64,000 nt of DNA from an uncultured Hyphomonas sp. (lineage in GTDB: Bacteria; Pseudomonadota; Alphaproteobacteria; Caulobacterales; Hyphomonadaceae). Position 1 is the stretch's first letter. Every line of letters begins with the position of its first letter. The position numbers were made by a program, and so were the translations under genes. This document shows, one piece after another, positions 1-7,878 of the stretch. The notes beneath the pieces were generated by a model. That model ran no database searches. It had not been told where the DNA came from and saw nothing but the letters and a program-made list of their open reading frames with translations. The stretch spans positions 620,001 to 684,000 of the forward strand of contig NZ_OY781472.1 in assembly GCF_963677035.1 (NCBI RefSeq), in the 5' to 3' direction.

Positions 1-778
1 CATCAAGTTCACTGACAAAGGCGAAGTGATGGTCGTGGTGACCTGCGAGCCGACCACGACCGGGAAAGCCCGGGTCATCGTGCATATCTCGGATTCCGGA
101 TGCGGCATTCCGGCGGAGAAAATGGACCGCATCTTCGAAAGCTTCTCGCAGGCCGACGGATCCACGACACGCCGCTTCGGCGGCACCGGTCTCGGCCTGC
201 CAATTACACGAAAGCTCGCCCGCATGATGGGCGGCGATGTGACCGCAGTCAGCGAGATCGGACGCGGGTCTGTCTTTACACTGAAATTTGAGGCAGAAGC
301 CGGAGACGTGCTCCACATGCACGACACAGTGCTTCCAAGGCCCGCTGCACCATCGGCGAAGCAGGATGGCCTCAGCGAACGCCGCGCCCTGGTGGTGGAC
401 GACAACCACGTCAACCGGCGCGTCGCGCGGACCTTCCTCGAACATTACGGCCTTGTCGTTTCCGAAGCCGGGGATGGCAATGAGGCCCTCGAAGCGCTCG
501 ATTACGAACCGTTCGACGTTGTCCTGATGGACATTCACATGCCGGGGCTCGATGGCGCGGAAGCATTCAAGCGCCTGCGCAATTCCGGCAGCCTGAACCG
601 CAGCGTACCGGTCATTGCCCTGACGGCCGATTCCATGCGCGGCGACCGGGAAAAGTATCTCGCAAAAGGCTTCGACGGCTATGTCTCCAAGCCGATCGAC
701 GAGCGGTCCCTCGTCACGGTGATCGGCCAGGTACTCAGTATCCCCACAGACTTTGGCGAACGCCGCGCCCGCGCCTGA
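1..778 (+). CDS. Hybrid sensor histidine kinase, C-terminal part (partial)
   Basis: The window opens inside this gene: the frame is already open from base 2 and reads IKFTDKGEV, the end of a histidine-kinase N box. The ATPase domain continues with the G1 box (DSGCGIP), the F box (FESFSQADGS) and the G2 box (GGTGLGL). After a short linker a receiver domain follows with the acidic pair in VVDDNHVN, the phospho-acceptor Asp in VVLMDIHMPG, the switch Thr in ALTAD and the Lys in VSKPID. All key residues are present, so the visible part looks functional. It would autophosphorylate a His upstream of the window and pass phosphate to its own receiver. Sensor input and cognate partner cannot be seen. 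The gene faces the convergent acetyltransferase 12 bases downstream. Confidence 0.93.
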   Translation, partial: IKFTDKGEVMVVVTCEPTTTGKARVIVHISDSGCGIPAEKMDRIFESFSQADGSTTRRFGGTGLGLPITRKLARMMGGDVTAVSEIGRGSVFTLKFEAEAGDVLHMHDTVLPRPAAPSAKQDGLSERRALVVDDNHVNRRVARTFLEHYGLVVSEAGDGNEALEALDYEPFDVVLMDIHMPGLDGAEAFKRLRNSGSLNRSVPVIALTADSMRGDREKYLAKGFDGYVSKPIDERSLVTVIGQVLSIPTDFGERRARA

Positions 779-790
779 CAGACATCGCGT

Positions 791-1336
791 CTAGCGGCCG
801 GGATTGATTTCCGGCAAAGGCACGGGGTCTCGTGGCACACCGGGAGCATCGGACAGGATCTTCTGCCACCAGCCGACATCGTGCCACGCGCCAAGCTTGT
901 AGCCGACATCGCGGTAGGTTCCGAGATGCGTGAAGCCGAGGCGCTCATGCAGGGCAATGCTGGCGGCGTTTGGCAGGGCGATCCCTGCAAAGGCATTCCT
1001 GACCCCCTGCTCTTCCAGCATATCCAGCAACCGGACGTAGAGCTTCGTGCCCACGCTCCGGCGTTGCGCCTGCGGGGCGACATAGACGCTGACATCACAG
1101 GACCAGCGATACGCCGCCCGGGCCCTGTGCGGCGAGGCATAGGCATAGCCGAGCGGCTGGCCACCGTCTTCGGCCACAAGCCAGGGATGGGTCTGCAGGG
1201 TTGTTTCAATCCGCCGGGCCATCTCCTCTGCCGAGGGGGGCTCCATCTCGAACGAGATGACGGTGTCGCGGACGTAGGGCGCGTAGATGCCGGCGATCCA
1301 TCCGGCATCGTCAGACGTCGCCAGGCGGGTCTTCAT
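791..1336 (-). CDS. GNAT N-acetyltransferase, phosphinothricin acetyltransferase-like
   Basis: A 181-residue single-domain GNAT protein. The N terminus (MKTRLATSDDAGWIAGIYAP) and the block VISFEMEPPS resemble the Pat/Bar and methionine-sulfoximine acetyltransferase family. The acetyl-CoA loop appears as VAPQAQRRSVGTKLY, where the usual Q-x-x-G-x-G/A is weakly kept as QRRSVG. The segment ALPNAASIALHERLGF is the typical alpha-4 region, and the C terminus has the family's GAWHDVGWWQ block. Such enzymes acetylate amino groups of glutamate analogues or amino acids such as methionine sulfone; the real substrate here is unknown. The ATG start is followed directly by the family N terminus. It stands alone between convergent and same-strand neighbours. 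Confidence 0.85.
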   Translation of the reverse strand: MKTRLATSDDAGWIAGIYAPYVRDTVISFEMEPPSAEEMARRIETTLQTHPWLVAEDGGQPLGYAYASPHRARAAYRWSCDVSVYVAPQAQRRSVGTKLYVRLLDMLEEQGVRNAFAGIALPNAASIALHERLGFTHLGTYRDVGYKLGAWHDVGWWQKILSDAPGVPRDPVPLPEINPGR

Positions 1337-1430
1337 GCTCAGGCCGTTTCGCCGAGGTCGAAGTTCAAAACAGGATATGTGTTCGCAATCATGGCGGTTG
1401 ATTAGCAGGCCGTTCCGGTCCTGTCAGCTA

Positions 1431-2591
1431 TCAATCCTGCCGGGTAATCGCGCGGTAAAGATAGTAGATCGCCAGCACGCTCAGGAGGGCTGAGCCGAAG
1501 GCCAGCAGCGGCCCGACATAGGCCTCGCCGGCACTGCCTGGAAAGCGCTGCACGGAAGGGGCGACTGTCCGGCGGACGCCTTCGAACACGCCCCACAATC
1601 CCAGCCCTGACAGCAGCGCATAGGGTAGCCAGCGCATGAGGCTGATATCGCCGTTCATCCCATTGCTGCGCGATGGCGGCAGGGCCGGCGGACGCAGGAT
1701 TTCCCGCTTGCCTTCATGCGCGGCGGCCGGGACGCGTTGCGGCGCTGGCTCATCCGGCTGGCGCGGGGGCGCTGCGGAGATCTGACGGGCCTCAATGATG
1801 TTGTTGTCCGGGTGGTCTTCCCCTGCCCCATCCGGCTCGGCCAGGGCCGAGACGGCGCGGGTAATCTCGTCAGCCGTGGGCACACCGTGGGCAACCCCTT
1901 CGGCAGAGCGGCCGGTTTCCGGCTCATCACCAAGAAGTTTCGACATCCGCTCGGACACGGCGCGGGCCGCGGCCTGCGGTGCGGTTTCGGATGCGGGCCT
2001 CGGCGGCGCGGCAGAAATGCGGCCATCCTCGGTGCGCGCTTCGATCACCACGGCCCGCTCCCGCGACATGGCCAGGGCGGCGCCCGGGTCGTATTGCGGG
2101 CGCAAAAGCGCGCCGGGCACAGGGATCCGCCCGGAGGGATGCTCCAGGAACAAAGCCTTCTCGGCCGCGCGCCGGCGCACCAACGCATCGACCACGCGAA
2201 CCTCACCATCCACCTGCGCCTTGCGCCAGGCCGTCATGCCCTCGGCCGCCTGCAGGCGTTCGCCGCTGTTCAGCAGCGCCAGCACATTGGAGTCGAGGAA
2301 AGCCTGCGGCCCGATATTGAAGGCGAAAGAGACCAGCGCATCGAATTCATTCTGGGTCAGCGGCGTCAGGACACGCTGGCCGATCAGGTCTTCGATGGGC
2401 TTCAGATCATGATGGCGCAGCACGAGTTCGGCATCTGCGCGGGTGACGCGAAGGCCTTCCCGGGCCCCGGACGTGTGGCCAAAACCGACGATCCAGGTGC
2501 CGTCCGGCAGACGGGTTGCACGCGCACGAAAGCCCTCGAAGCTCTTGATAAGCTCGACCCCGGCTCCGGACGTGCGTGTTGGCAGGGCCAA
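1431..2591 (-). CDS. GH24 (phage-type) lysozyme with C-terminal membrane anchor
   Basis: A 386-residue protein. Residues 10-155 match the lysozyme fold of glycoside hydrolase family 24: KSFEGF with the expected catalytic Glu19, then PDGTWIVGFGHT, and the ALVSFAFNIG block seen in phage endolysins. In most family members the block reads W-T-x-G-x-G-H-T; here Ile follows the Trp, so one catalytic position looks altered. A long Pro/Ala/Glu-rich linker (about 180-300) leads to two hydrophobic segments near the C terminus (about 320-342 and 357-382), so the enzyme is probably anchored in the inner membrane. The best-placed start is TTG, with GGGAG about 11 bases upstream. No holin, spanin or phage structural genes are nearby, which argues for a domesticated cell-wall enzyme. 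Confidence 0.82.
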   Translation of the reverse strand: MALPTRTSGAGVELIKSFEGFRARATRLPDGTWIVGFGHTSGAREGLRVTRADAELVLRHHDLKPIEDLIGQRVLTPLTQNEFDALVSFAFNIGPQAFLDSNVLALLNSGERLQAAEGMTAWRKAQVDGEVRVVDALVRRRAAEKALFLEHPSGRIPVPGALLRPQYDPGAALAMSRERAVVIEARTEDGRISAAPPRPASETAPQAAARAVSERMSKLLGDEPETGRSAEGVAHGVPTADEITRAVSALAEPDGAGEDHPDNNIIEARQISAAPPRQPDEPAPQRVPAAAHEGKREILRPPALPPSRSNGMNGDISLMRWLPYALLSGLGLWGVFEGVRRTVAPSVQRFPGSAGEAYVGPLLAFGSALLSVLAIYYLYRAITRQD

Positions 2592-2710
2592 GACAGATGG
2601 CTCCCGTATTGAAACAGTTGGTGTTTTTCTATGACGTGCCCGTGCAAATGGCGCGCCTTTTCCCCTGATGCGTGAGTCCGGCGTGCATACGGCACGTCAG
2701 AAACCGGACC

Positions 2711-4093
2711 TCAGAGCAGAACCAGCGTCGCCAGCCCCAGGAAGGAGAAAAATGCCATCACATCGGTCAGCGTCAACACAAAGACCGAGGAGGCCACGGC
2801 CGGGTCAGCCCCCAGCTTCTTCAGGCCAAGCGGCACGAGGATCCCGGAAAAGGCCGCCCACAGGAACGTCGCCATCATGGCCGAGGCGAGGACGAGCGAC
2901 AGTTTCACATCGTGGAACCAGATCAGAGCAACGAGGCCGACACCGATGGCAAAGAGAATGCCGTTCACCAGACCGGTCAACGCTTCGCGCAGGATCGCCC
3001 GGCGCACGGCGTCCCCTTCCAGCTGGCGCTCGGCAATGGCGCGCACGGCCACAACGAGGCCCTGGCTGCCGGCATTACCGCCCAGGGCCGCAACCACCGG
3101 CATCAGGATCGCCAGCTGCACGACCTGGTTCAGCGTTCCCTGGAAGATCGAGATGATGCCGGACGCGATGAACGCCGTGACGAGGTTTACGGCCAGCCAG
3201 GGCGCCCGCGCCCGCACGGTGTCGACAACCGAGTCCGCCCCGTCGGCCGAGCTGACGTTCAACAGCGAGAACAGGTCTTCCTCGGCCTCTTCCTGGATAA
3301 CGTCGACCATGTCATCGACCGTGATCATCCCGACGAGGCGTCCGGCCGTGTCCTTCACCGGCGCCGAGGCCAGCGAGTATTTCTGGAACTGGAACGCCAC
3401 TTCTTCCTGATCCATGTCAGTCCGGACATCCGACAGAGGGTCGGTCATGATGTCGGAGAGCTGCACCTCGCGCGGCGTCCGCATCAGCGTCGCCAGCTGG
3501 ACGATCCCCTGCAGCCGGTAGGCCGGATCGATCACATAGATTTCGTAGAAGACTTCCGGCAGTTCTTCACCAAGCTCCCGCGCATGGTCGATGGCATGGC
3601 CGACGGTCCAGTATTCCGGCACGGCCACGAATTCCGTCTGCATGAGACGGCCGGCCGATTCCTCTTCATAGGCGAGGCCGCGCTCCAGCTGGGCCCGGTC
3701 GAAGGGTTCCAGGTCTTCCAGGATGCGCTCGCGGCGTTCATCCTCAAGATCTTCGAGGATGACGGTCGCATCATCGGAATCCAGTTCGTCGAGGGCGCTG
3801 GCAACCGCTGTATCCGGCAGGACATCGACCGCCTCTTCCCGGTAGGAATCGCGCAGCTCGATCAGGATGTCGGACGGCAGCTCCCCGCCCAGCTGTTCGA
3901 CCGCCTCTGAGAAGGTGTCGAAAGGCAGCGCTTCCAGCAGGTCCGCCGCGTCGGCCGGGTGCATGCGCTGCAGCGTCCGCGCCAGCCAGCGGGTATCTTT
4001 CTCATCGACGGCGTCGGCGAGATCGTCCAGCAGGTCCGGATCGACATTCGGCGGTTCTGGCGCCGGATTGGAAGGCGTGGACACATCGGTCAT
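2711..4093 (-). CDS. mgtE: Magnesium transporter MgtE
   Basis: A 460-residue MgtE channel. The N-terminal superhelical domain is acidic and carries the repeated pattern LEALPFDTFSEAVEQLGG and DLEDERRERILEDLEPFDRAQLERGL (shown in part). A CBS pair follows (about 140-260, including LVGMITVDDMVDVI), then five hydrophobic helices with VVAALGGNAGSQGLVVAVRA, the conserved pore-helix region. In the family the cytosolic domains sense Mg2+ and close the pore. An upstream TTG would add 12 residues, but the ATG at 4093 starts the natural acidic N terminus and is preferred. It lies 43 bases after the acyl-CoA dehydrogenase on the same strand, so cotranscription is possible. I saw no Mg2+ riboswitch in front of it. 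Confidence 0.95.
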   Translation of the reverse strand: MTDVSTPSNPAPEPPNVDPDLLDDLADAVDEKDTRWLARTLQRMHPADAADLLEALPFDTFSEAVEQLGGELPSDILIELRDSYREEAVDVLPDTAVASALDELDSDDATVILEDLEDERRERILEDLEPFDRAQLERGLAYEEESAGRLMQTEFVAVPEYWTVGHAIDHARELGEELPEVFYEIYVIDPAYRLQGIVQLATLMRTPREVQLSDIMTDPLSDVRTDMDQEEVAFQFQKYSLASAPVKDTAGRLVGMITVDDMVDVIQEEAEEDLFSLLNVSSADGADSVVDTVRARAPWLAVNLVTAFIASGIISIFQGTLNQVVQLAILMPVVAALGGNAGSQGLVVAVRAIAERQLEGDAVRRAILREALTGLVNGILFAIGVGLVALIWFHDVKLSLVLASAMMATFLWAAFSGILVPLGLKKLGADPAVASSVFVLTLTDVMAFFSFLGLATLVLL

Positions 4094-4136
4094 GGCGCCT
4101 GTCTTGCCGCTGTTGCTGCGCCGCGGCAAGAGGGCG

Positions 4137-5309
4137 TCAGGCAGACCTGTTCAGTTCGGCCTTCTTGATCTTCTTGGCGAGCGACCATTTGTGCACTTCG
4201 GTCGGCCCGTCATAGATGCGGAAGGCGCGGACCTCGCGGAACAATTGCTCCACGATCGTGTCGCGGCTGACGCCCATGCCGCCCATCACCTGGACGCATC
4301 GGTCGGCCACCCGGAACAGGGCCTCTGACACCGCAACCTTCGTCATGGAGCTTTCGACATTGCCGTTCTCGCCGGCATCCAGCGCATCGGCGCACCAGTC
4401 GATCATCAGCTCAGCCTGTTTCAGGTCGATCTGGTTCTCGGCCAGCATGAAGCCGACGCCCTCATGGTCGATCAGAAGCTTGCCGAACGCCTGGCGGCGG
4501 CAGGCATAGCTGGCGGCGATCTCGTTCGCGCGGGTCGCAACGCCGTGCCAGCGCATGCAGTGCGACAGGCGCGCCGGAGCAAGACGGATCTGCGCATAGC
4601 GGAAGCCCTCGCCGGGATTGCCCAGCATGTCGCTCGCCGGAACGCGCAGATTCTCGATGCGGATTTCAGCGTGTCCGCCCGGCATGGAGGAATCGATCGT
4701 GTCCAGCAGGCGAACGATCCGGATCGCCGGGTGCGGCAGGTCGACGAGGAACATGCAGGCCCCCTCTTCCGCCTTGGCCATGACGATGCCGACGGAGGCG
4801 CCCTCTGCCCCGGTGATGTAGGTCTTGTGGCCGTTGATCACCCACTCGTCGCCCTCCTGCACGCAGACCGTCTTCATCATGGACGGGTCCGATCCGGCCC
4901 CATTGTCGGCAGACGGTTCGGTCATGAAAAAGGCAGACCGCGCTTCGCCGGTCAGCTGCTTGTCGAGGAAACGGGCGCGCTGCGCCTCTGTGGCGACCTT
5001 GCCGAGGAGGAACATGTTGCCCTCGTCCGGCGCGCCGGTATTGCAGGCGACCGGGCCAAGCGGCGACAGACCGGACTTTTTCAGCACATGTGCCGTACCC
5101 CGCTGCGACAGGTGCGTGTGATCCGGCAGGATGTGCGGCGTCATCACGCCGGCCTCACGGGCCTTTGCGCGCAATTCCCGCACAAGCTCTTCAGAAGGGC
5201 CATGATCCCCAAGGCGCGGATCATGCTCATACGTGGCGACGGTTTCGCGGACGAAACGCTCGACGCGCTCGCCGATTTCCTCGGCCAGGGCCTGATCGGG
5301 ATAGGACAT
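4137..5309 (-). CDS. Acyl-CoA dehydrogenase family protein
   Basis: A 390-residue flavoprotein of the acyl-CoA dehydrogenase fold. FAD and substrate motifs are visible: SAFFMTEPSADNGAGSDPS, the WVINGHKTYITGA beta-domain block, QAFGKLLIDHEGV, and VQVMGGMGVSRDTIVEQLFREVRAFRIYDGPTEVH near the C terminus (given in pieces). The position that holds the catalytic Glu in medium-chain enzymes (IYEG) is Asp here (IYDGPTEVH); this variant is common in the ACAD10/11-like branch, so the enzyme is probably still active but on an unusual acyl chain. The ATG is preceded by AGAGGTAA. The MarR-type regulator lies 102 bases upstream on the same strand and may control it. Confidence 0.9.
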   Translation of the reverse strand: MSYPDQALAEEIGERVERFVRETVATYEHDPRLGDHGPSEELVRELRAKAREAGVMTPHILPDHTHLSQRGTAHVLKKSGLSPLGPVACNTGAPDEGNMFLLGKVATEAQRARFLDKQLTGEARSAFFMTEPSADNGAGSDPSMMKTVCVQEGDEWVINGHKTYITGAEGASVGIVMAKAEEGACMFLVDLPHPAIRIVRLLDTIDSSMPGGHAEIRIENLRVPASDMLGNPGEGFRYAQIRLAPARLSHCMRWHGVATRANEIAASYACRRQAFGKLLIDHEGVGFMLAENQIDLKQAELMIDWCADALDAGENGNVESSMTKVAVSEALFRVADRCVQVMGGMGVSRDTIVEQLFREVRAFRIYDGPTEVHKWSLAKKIKKAELNRSA

Positions 5310-5411
5310 GGGTTACCTCTGCTCTGGATCTGTCGCGGGCTATGTGCCGGTCAGGTCTGTGAAGGACAAGACCTGCCGTAACGTCGTTCCGGGGAAGACG
5401 GGATCATCAGA

Positions 5412-5861
5412 TCAGGAAGACAGCACGTCCGGGCGGACTTCCCGCAGGGCCAGGGTGAGATTGCCGAGATGGGGCTCGCCCAGAACGGCTTCCATTTTCG
5501 CCTGGGCTTCCTTCCAGTAGGGCCGCGCCTCTTCCAGCTTTTTGAGCCCGAGCGTGGTGAGCAGGACGCGGCGCTTGCGGCCCGTCCCCTCATTGCCGCG
5601 ATGGACATAGCCGGCCTTTTCGAGCGGCTTCAGGTTCCGTGACAGAGAGGTGCGGTCCAGATTCATCAACTCGGCGACACGGGAGATGGAGTCCGGCTCA
5701 TACCGGCCGATCACATGCAATAGTCCGAATTGGGTAATCGTTAGTCCGGTCGGGCGCAGCGCATCGTCATAGTGGCGGGTGATAAGGCGCGCCGCCCGCA
5801 ACACACGCCCCGCCACGCAGGTGCCTGTGACTTCAGAGAGGAGTTCATCGGGATCAACCAT
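5412..5861 (-). CDS. MarR-family transcriptional regulator
   Basis: A 149-residue winged-helix protein (GTG at 5864 would add one residue). The DNA-binding core is clear: LTITQFGLLHVIGRYEPDSISRVAELM then LDRTSLSRNLKPLEKAGYV and the wing around RKRRVLLTTLGLKKLEEA (in pieces). Members bind short palindromes as dimers and release them when a small ligand binds. The start codon lies only a few bases from a copy of an AT-rich sequence (5867-5879) repeated twice more before the divergent TPR gene, so autoregulation is likely. The acyl-CoA dehydrogenase downstream on the same strand is a probable target. The ligand is not known. Confidence 0.92.
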   Translation of the reverse strand: MVDPDELLSEVTGTCVAGRVLRAARLITRHYDDALRPTGLTITQFGLLHVIGRYEPDSISRVAELMNLDRTSLSRNLKPLEKAGYVHRGNEGTGRKRRVLLTTLGLKKLEEARPYWKEAQAKMEAVLGEPHLGNLTLALREVRPDVLSS

Positions 5862-5866
5862 CACCC

Positions 5867-5880
5867 CGTGTATATGCAGT
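5867..5880. promoter_or_regulatory. Probable MarR operator half (site 1)
   Basis: On the minus strand this reads CTGCATATACACG, matching the core of the two better palindromes at 5954 and 6074. It lies just upstream of the marR start codon, the expected place for autorepression. Its assignment rests on repetition of the motif only. Confidence 0.45.
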
Positions 5881-5953
5881 CTTTCGAGACGATGTTCAAT
5901 AACGCCCAGTTTTACTAAGCTCAGAAATTAGAGTCCTTGTATGGAAATCCATA

Positions 5954-5971
5954 TTAGTGCATATACACTAA
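5954..5971. promoter_or_regulatory. Probable MarR operator, palindrome TTAGTG-N6-CACTAA
   Basis: The sequence TTAGTGCATATACACTAA has perfect 6-base arms around an AT-rich centre. It lies in the divergent promoter region between the MarR gene and the TPR gene. MarR proteins usually bind AT-rich palindromes of this size. A near copy is found at 6074-6089. Confidence 0.6.
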
Positions 5972-6073
5972 ACATGGGTTCGGCAGACACCTCCGTATGT
6001 CGACCTTTCTAACCCCGTCCGGCACACCTCACCCGGACGGGGACTTTCCCGCACGTCTCGGCACACGCCATAA

Positions 6074-6089
6074 CGTGTATATACACTAA
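6074..6089. promoter_or_regulatory. Probable MarR operator, second palindrome copy
   Basis: CGTGTATATACACTAA shares the GTG-TATATA-CAC core with the site at 5954-5971. It is 35 bases before the ATG of the TPR protein and could overlap its promoter. Next to it an 11-base unit (TTGTAGCAAGA) is repeated head to tail at about 6089-6110. Confidence 0.55.
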
Positions 6090-6123
6090 TTGTAGCAAGA
6101 TTGTAGCAAGAAAGGCTCTTCCC

Positions 6124-6693
6124 ATGTTTTCCTCCCGACACATCACCGCCGGCCTGCTCGCCCTCGGATTTTCCGCTGACCCGGCCTTCGCCGCGCCGGA
6201 CGTCTATTACAACGGACCGCCCCCTGCCGAAGCCTGCGCGAAAGGCATCGCTGAGCCCGGTGCCGCCTCTCCCGCACTGAAGCGGATTTGCGAGGCGGCC
6301 CTCGACGATCGCACCCTGACACTTGCAGACAGAGCCGCAACGCTTGCCAATTCCGGCATTGTCAGCCTGCGCCTTGGCGACTTCGAGCCTGCCCTCACCC
6401 GCCTGCAGGAAGCGGCTGGCCTCGGCCCGAAACGCAGCGATATATCCATCAGCCTCGCGGCGACGCTGATCCGGCTGGGACGCGCAGATGAAGCGATTGA
6501 GGCCCTGTCGGACATCGAGGCCGTGTCGCCGGAAAACCGGCATATCGCCTACTACAATCGCGCGCTGGCCCACTGGGCGCTGGAAGACACGGAAGCAGCC
6601 TATCGGGACTTCTACACCAGCGCCGCCCTGAAGCCGGGCTTCGCGCCAGCCGAAGACGCGCTGGGCCAGTTCCAGGTGGCTTCGGTGGAGTAA
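6124..6693 (+). CDS. Secreted tetratricopeptide-repeat protein
   Basis: A 189-residue protein with a cleavable signal peptide (hydrophobic residues 7-20, then PAFAAPD). The mature part has helical repeats typical of TPRs: LADRAATLANSGIVSLRLGDF, then ISLAATLIRLGRADEAIEALSDI and HIAYYNRALAHWALEDTEAAYRDF (each given in part), with alternating small and large residues at the expected spacing. TPR proteins act as docking scaffolds; the partner is unknown. RBS AAGAAAGG precedes the ATG. Two MarR-like palindromes sit in its promoter, so it is probably regulated with the divergent marR gene. Confidence 0.82.
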   Translation: MFSSRHITAGLLALGFSADPAFAAPDVYYNGPPPAEACAKGIAEPGAASPALKRICEAALDDRTLTLADRAATLANSGIVSLRLGDFEPALTRLQEAAGLGPKRSDISISLAATLIRLGRADEAIEALSDIEAVSPENRHIAYYNRALAHWALEDTEAAYRDFYTSAALKPGFAPAEDALGQFQVASVE

Positions 6694-6764
6694 ACCGCTG
6701 TCGCATCAGGGCTGTTCGTGCCCCGCACAGCAGCCCTGAACGCGATCCATCTCGGAACGTCGCC

Positions 6765-6876
6765 GGGAATGAGCAGCCTTGAGCCAGTTTCATCGCGCAG
6801 CGTAGCGAAGCGGGAAACATCAAAGATTCATTCATTCGCTAAAATCGATCCTCGATCGATTTTTTGGCGCGAAGCG
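6765..6876. repeat. Tandem repeat unit, copy 1 (112 bp)
   Basis: The unit begins GGGAATGAGCAGCC and ends TTGGCGCGAAGCG. It holds a perfect hairpin, AAAATCGATC-CTC-GATCGATTTT, at 6841-6863 that has T or A runs on both sides and could act as a bidirectional terminator. It is nearly identical to copy 2, differing at about two places. Confidence 0.9.
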
Positions 6877-6881
6877 TCACA

Positions 6882-6994
6882 GGGAATGAGCAGCCCTGAG
6901 CCAGTTTCATCGCGCAGCGTAGCGAAGCGGGAAACATCAAAGGATTCATTCATTCGCTAAAATCGATCCTCGATCGATTTTTTGGCGCGAAGCG
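6882..6994. repeat. Tandem repeat unit, copy 2 (113 bp)
   Basis: A second copy of the unit at 6765, with one extra G and a CC for CT change. The same hairpin is at 6959-6981, followed by TTGGCGC-GAA-GCGCCAA. It lies immediately downstream of the tRNA-Leu gene on the minus strand and probably includes its terminator. Confidence 0.9.
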
Positions 6995-7009
6995 CCAATC
7001 GCGAATGAA

Positions 7010-7094
7010 TGGTGCGGTCGAGAGGACTCGAACCTCCACGGGTTGCCCCACAGCGACCTCAACGCTGCGCGTCTACCAATTCCGCCACGACCGC
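7010..7094 (-). tRNA. tRNA-Leu (anticodon GAG)
   Basis: On the minus strand a full class II tRNA can be folded. The acceptor stem GCGGTCG pairs with CGACCGC, and CCA is encoded at 7010-7012. The anticodon arm is CAGCG-TTGAGGT-CGCTG, giving GAG, which reads CUC leucine codons. The variable arm is long, as in leucine tRNAs, and the T arm has GGTTCGAGTCC. Length is 85 bases with CCA. Confidence 0.96.
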
Positions 7095-7179
7095 ACATGT
7101 CTCATTCGAGGCGAAGGCGCCGTATAAGGCCCGCCTGCCGCTTTGTGAAGCCCCGAATACACCCTATATGCGGGGCGTG

Positions 7180-7878
7180 ATGCACAAATTTCCTCCTGTT
7201 CAATGGGCTGTGTCCGATCAGCCCGTTCCGTACGAAGATGCGCTGGCCTTCATGGAGGCACGGGCGCGGGCGATTTACGAGGACGGCGCGCCGGAACTCG
7301 TCTGGTTTCTGGAGCACCCGCCGCTCTATACAGCGGGGACGTCAGCAAAGCTGGACGACCTGCGCGACCCTGCCCGATTCCCCGTTTTCGATGCGGGGCG
7401 CGGCGGGCAATACACCTATCACGGCCCCGGCCAGCGGGTGGCCTATGTGATGCTGAATGTGGGCCAGCGCGGCAAGGACGTGCGCGCCTTCGTGCAGAAT
7501 CTCGAACGCTGGATCATCACGGCGCTGCAAAGCTTCAATATCGAGTCCGGCCCCCGCGACGGCCGGGTCGGTGTCTGGGTCGACCGGACGCAGGCCGGCG
7601 GCCCGCTGCGCGAGGACAAGATCGCCGCCATCGGGGTGCGCCTGAAACGCTGGGTCAGCTTCCACGGCATCAGCCTGAATGTGGAACCCGACCTGGAGCA
7701 CTTCACCGGCATCACTCCCTGCGGCATTGCCGATCCGCGCTATGGCGTGACCAGCCTCGCCGATCTTGGCATTCCTGCCTCAATGGCGGATGCGGACATC
7801 GCCCTGCGCGATGCGTTCGAGGTGGTGTTCGACAGCCAGCTTGTGCCGGTGCCTGCCCCGTTTCAGCCAGCCGCGTAA
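7180..7878 (+). CDS. lipB: Lipoyl(octanoyl) transferase LipB
   Basis: A 232-residue LipB. It moves octanoate from acyl carrier protein to lipoyl domains of 2-oxoacid dehydrogenases and the glycine cleavage system, the first step of lipoate assembly. The family signature [12 protein letters not shown] is present, as are the acyl-binding Cys in [16 protein letters not shown] and the Lys in [13 protein letters not shown]. The frame stays open upstream through the tRNA gene, so the true start must be ATG 7180 or ATG 7168 (four residues longer); MHKFPPVQW fits the family better. Its 3' end overlaps the convergent DUF805 gene by 16 bases. No lipA is in the window. Confidence 0.94.
   Translation: MHKFPPVQWAVSDQPVPYEDALAFMEARARAIYEDGAPELVWFLEHPPLYTAGTSAKLDDLRDPARFPVFDAGRGGQYTYHGPGQRVAYVMLNVGQRGKDVRAFVQNLERWIITALQSFNIESGPRDGRVGVWVDRTQAGGPLREDKIAAIGVRLKRWVSFHGISLNVEPDLEHFTGITPCGIADPRYGVTSLADLGIPASMADADIALRDAFEVVFDSQLVPVPAPFQPAA

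Larger units (their letters stand above)
6694..7009. other. Non-coding stretch filled by a tandem repeat
   Basis: Between the TPR gene and tRNA-Leu there is no credible gene. The space is occupied mainly by two copies of a 112-113 base unit (see repeat entries) and ends with GCGAATGAAT, the reverse complement of ATTCATTCGC inside each unit. An open frame of 80 codons here is just the repeat read twice. Confidence 0.75.

Noticed and set aside
2672..3910. Plus-strand frame of 412 codons opposite mgtE
   Set aside because: Antisense shadow; rich in His, Arg, Gln and Asp, with no domain.
6718..6960. 80-codon frame left of tRNA-Leu
   Set aside because: It only translates the tandem repeat; the peptide repeats itself (SSRSVAKRETSK twice).
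7009..7179. Upstream extension of lipB through tRNA-Leu(GAG)
   Set aside because: The residues [15 protein letters not shown] come from the antisense of the tRNA; LipB begins at 7180 or 7168.
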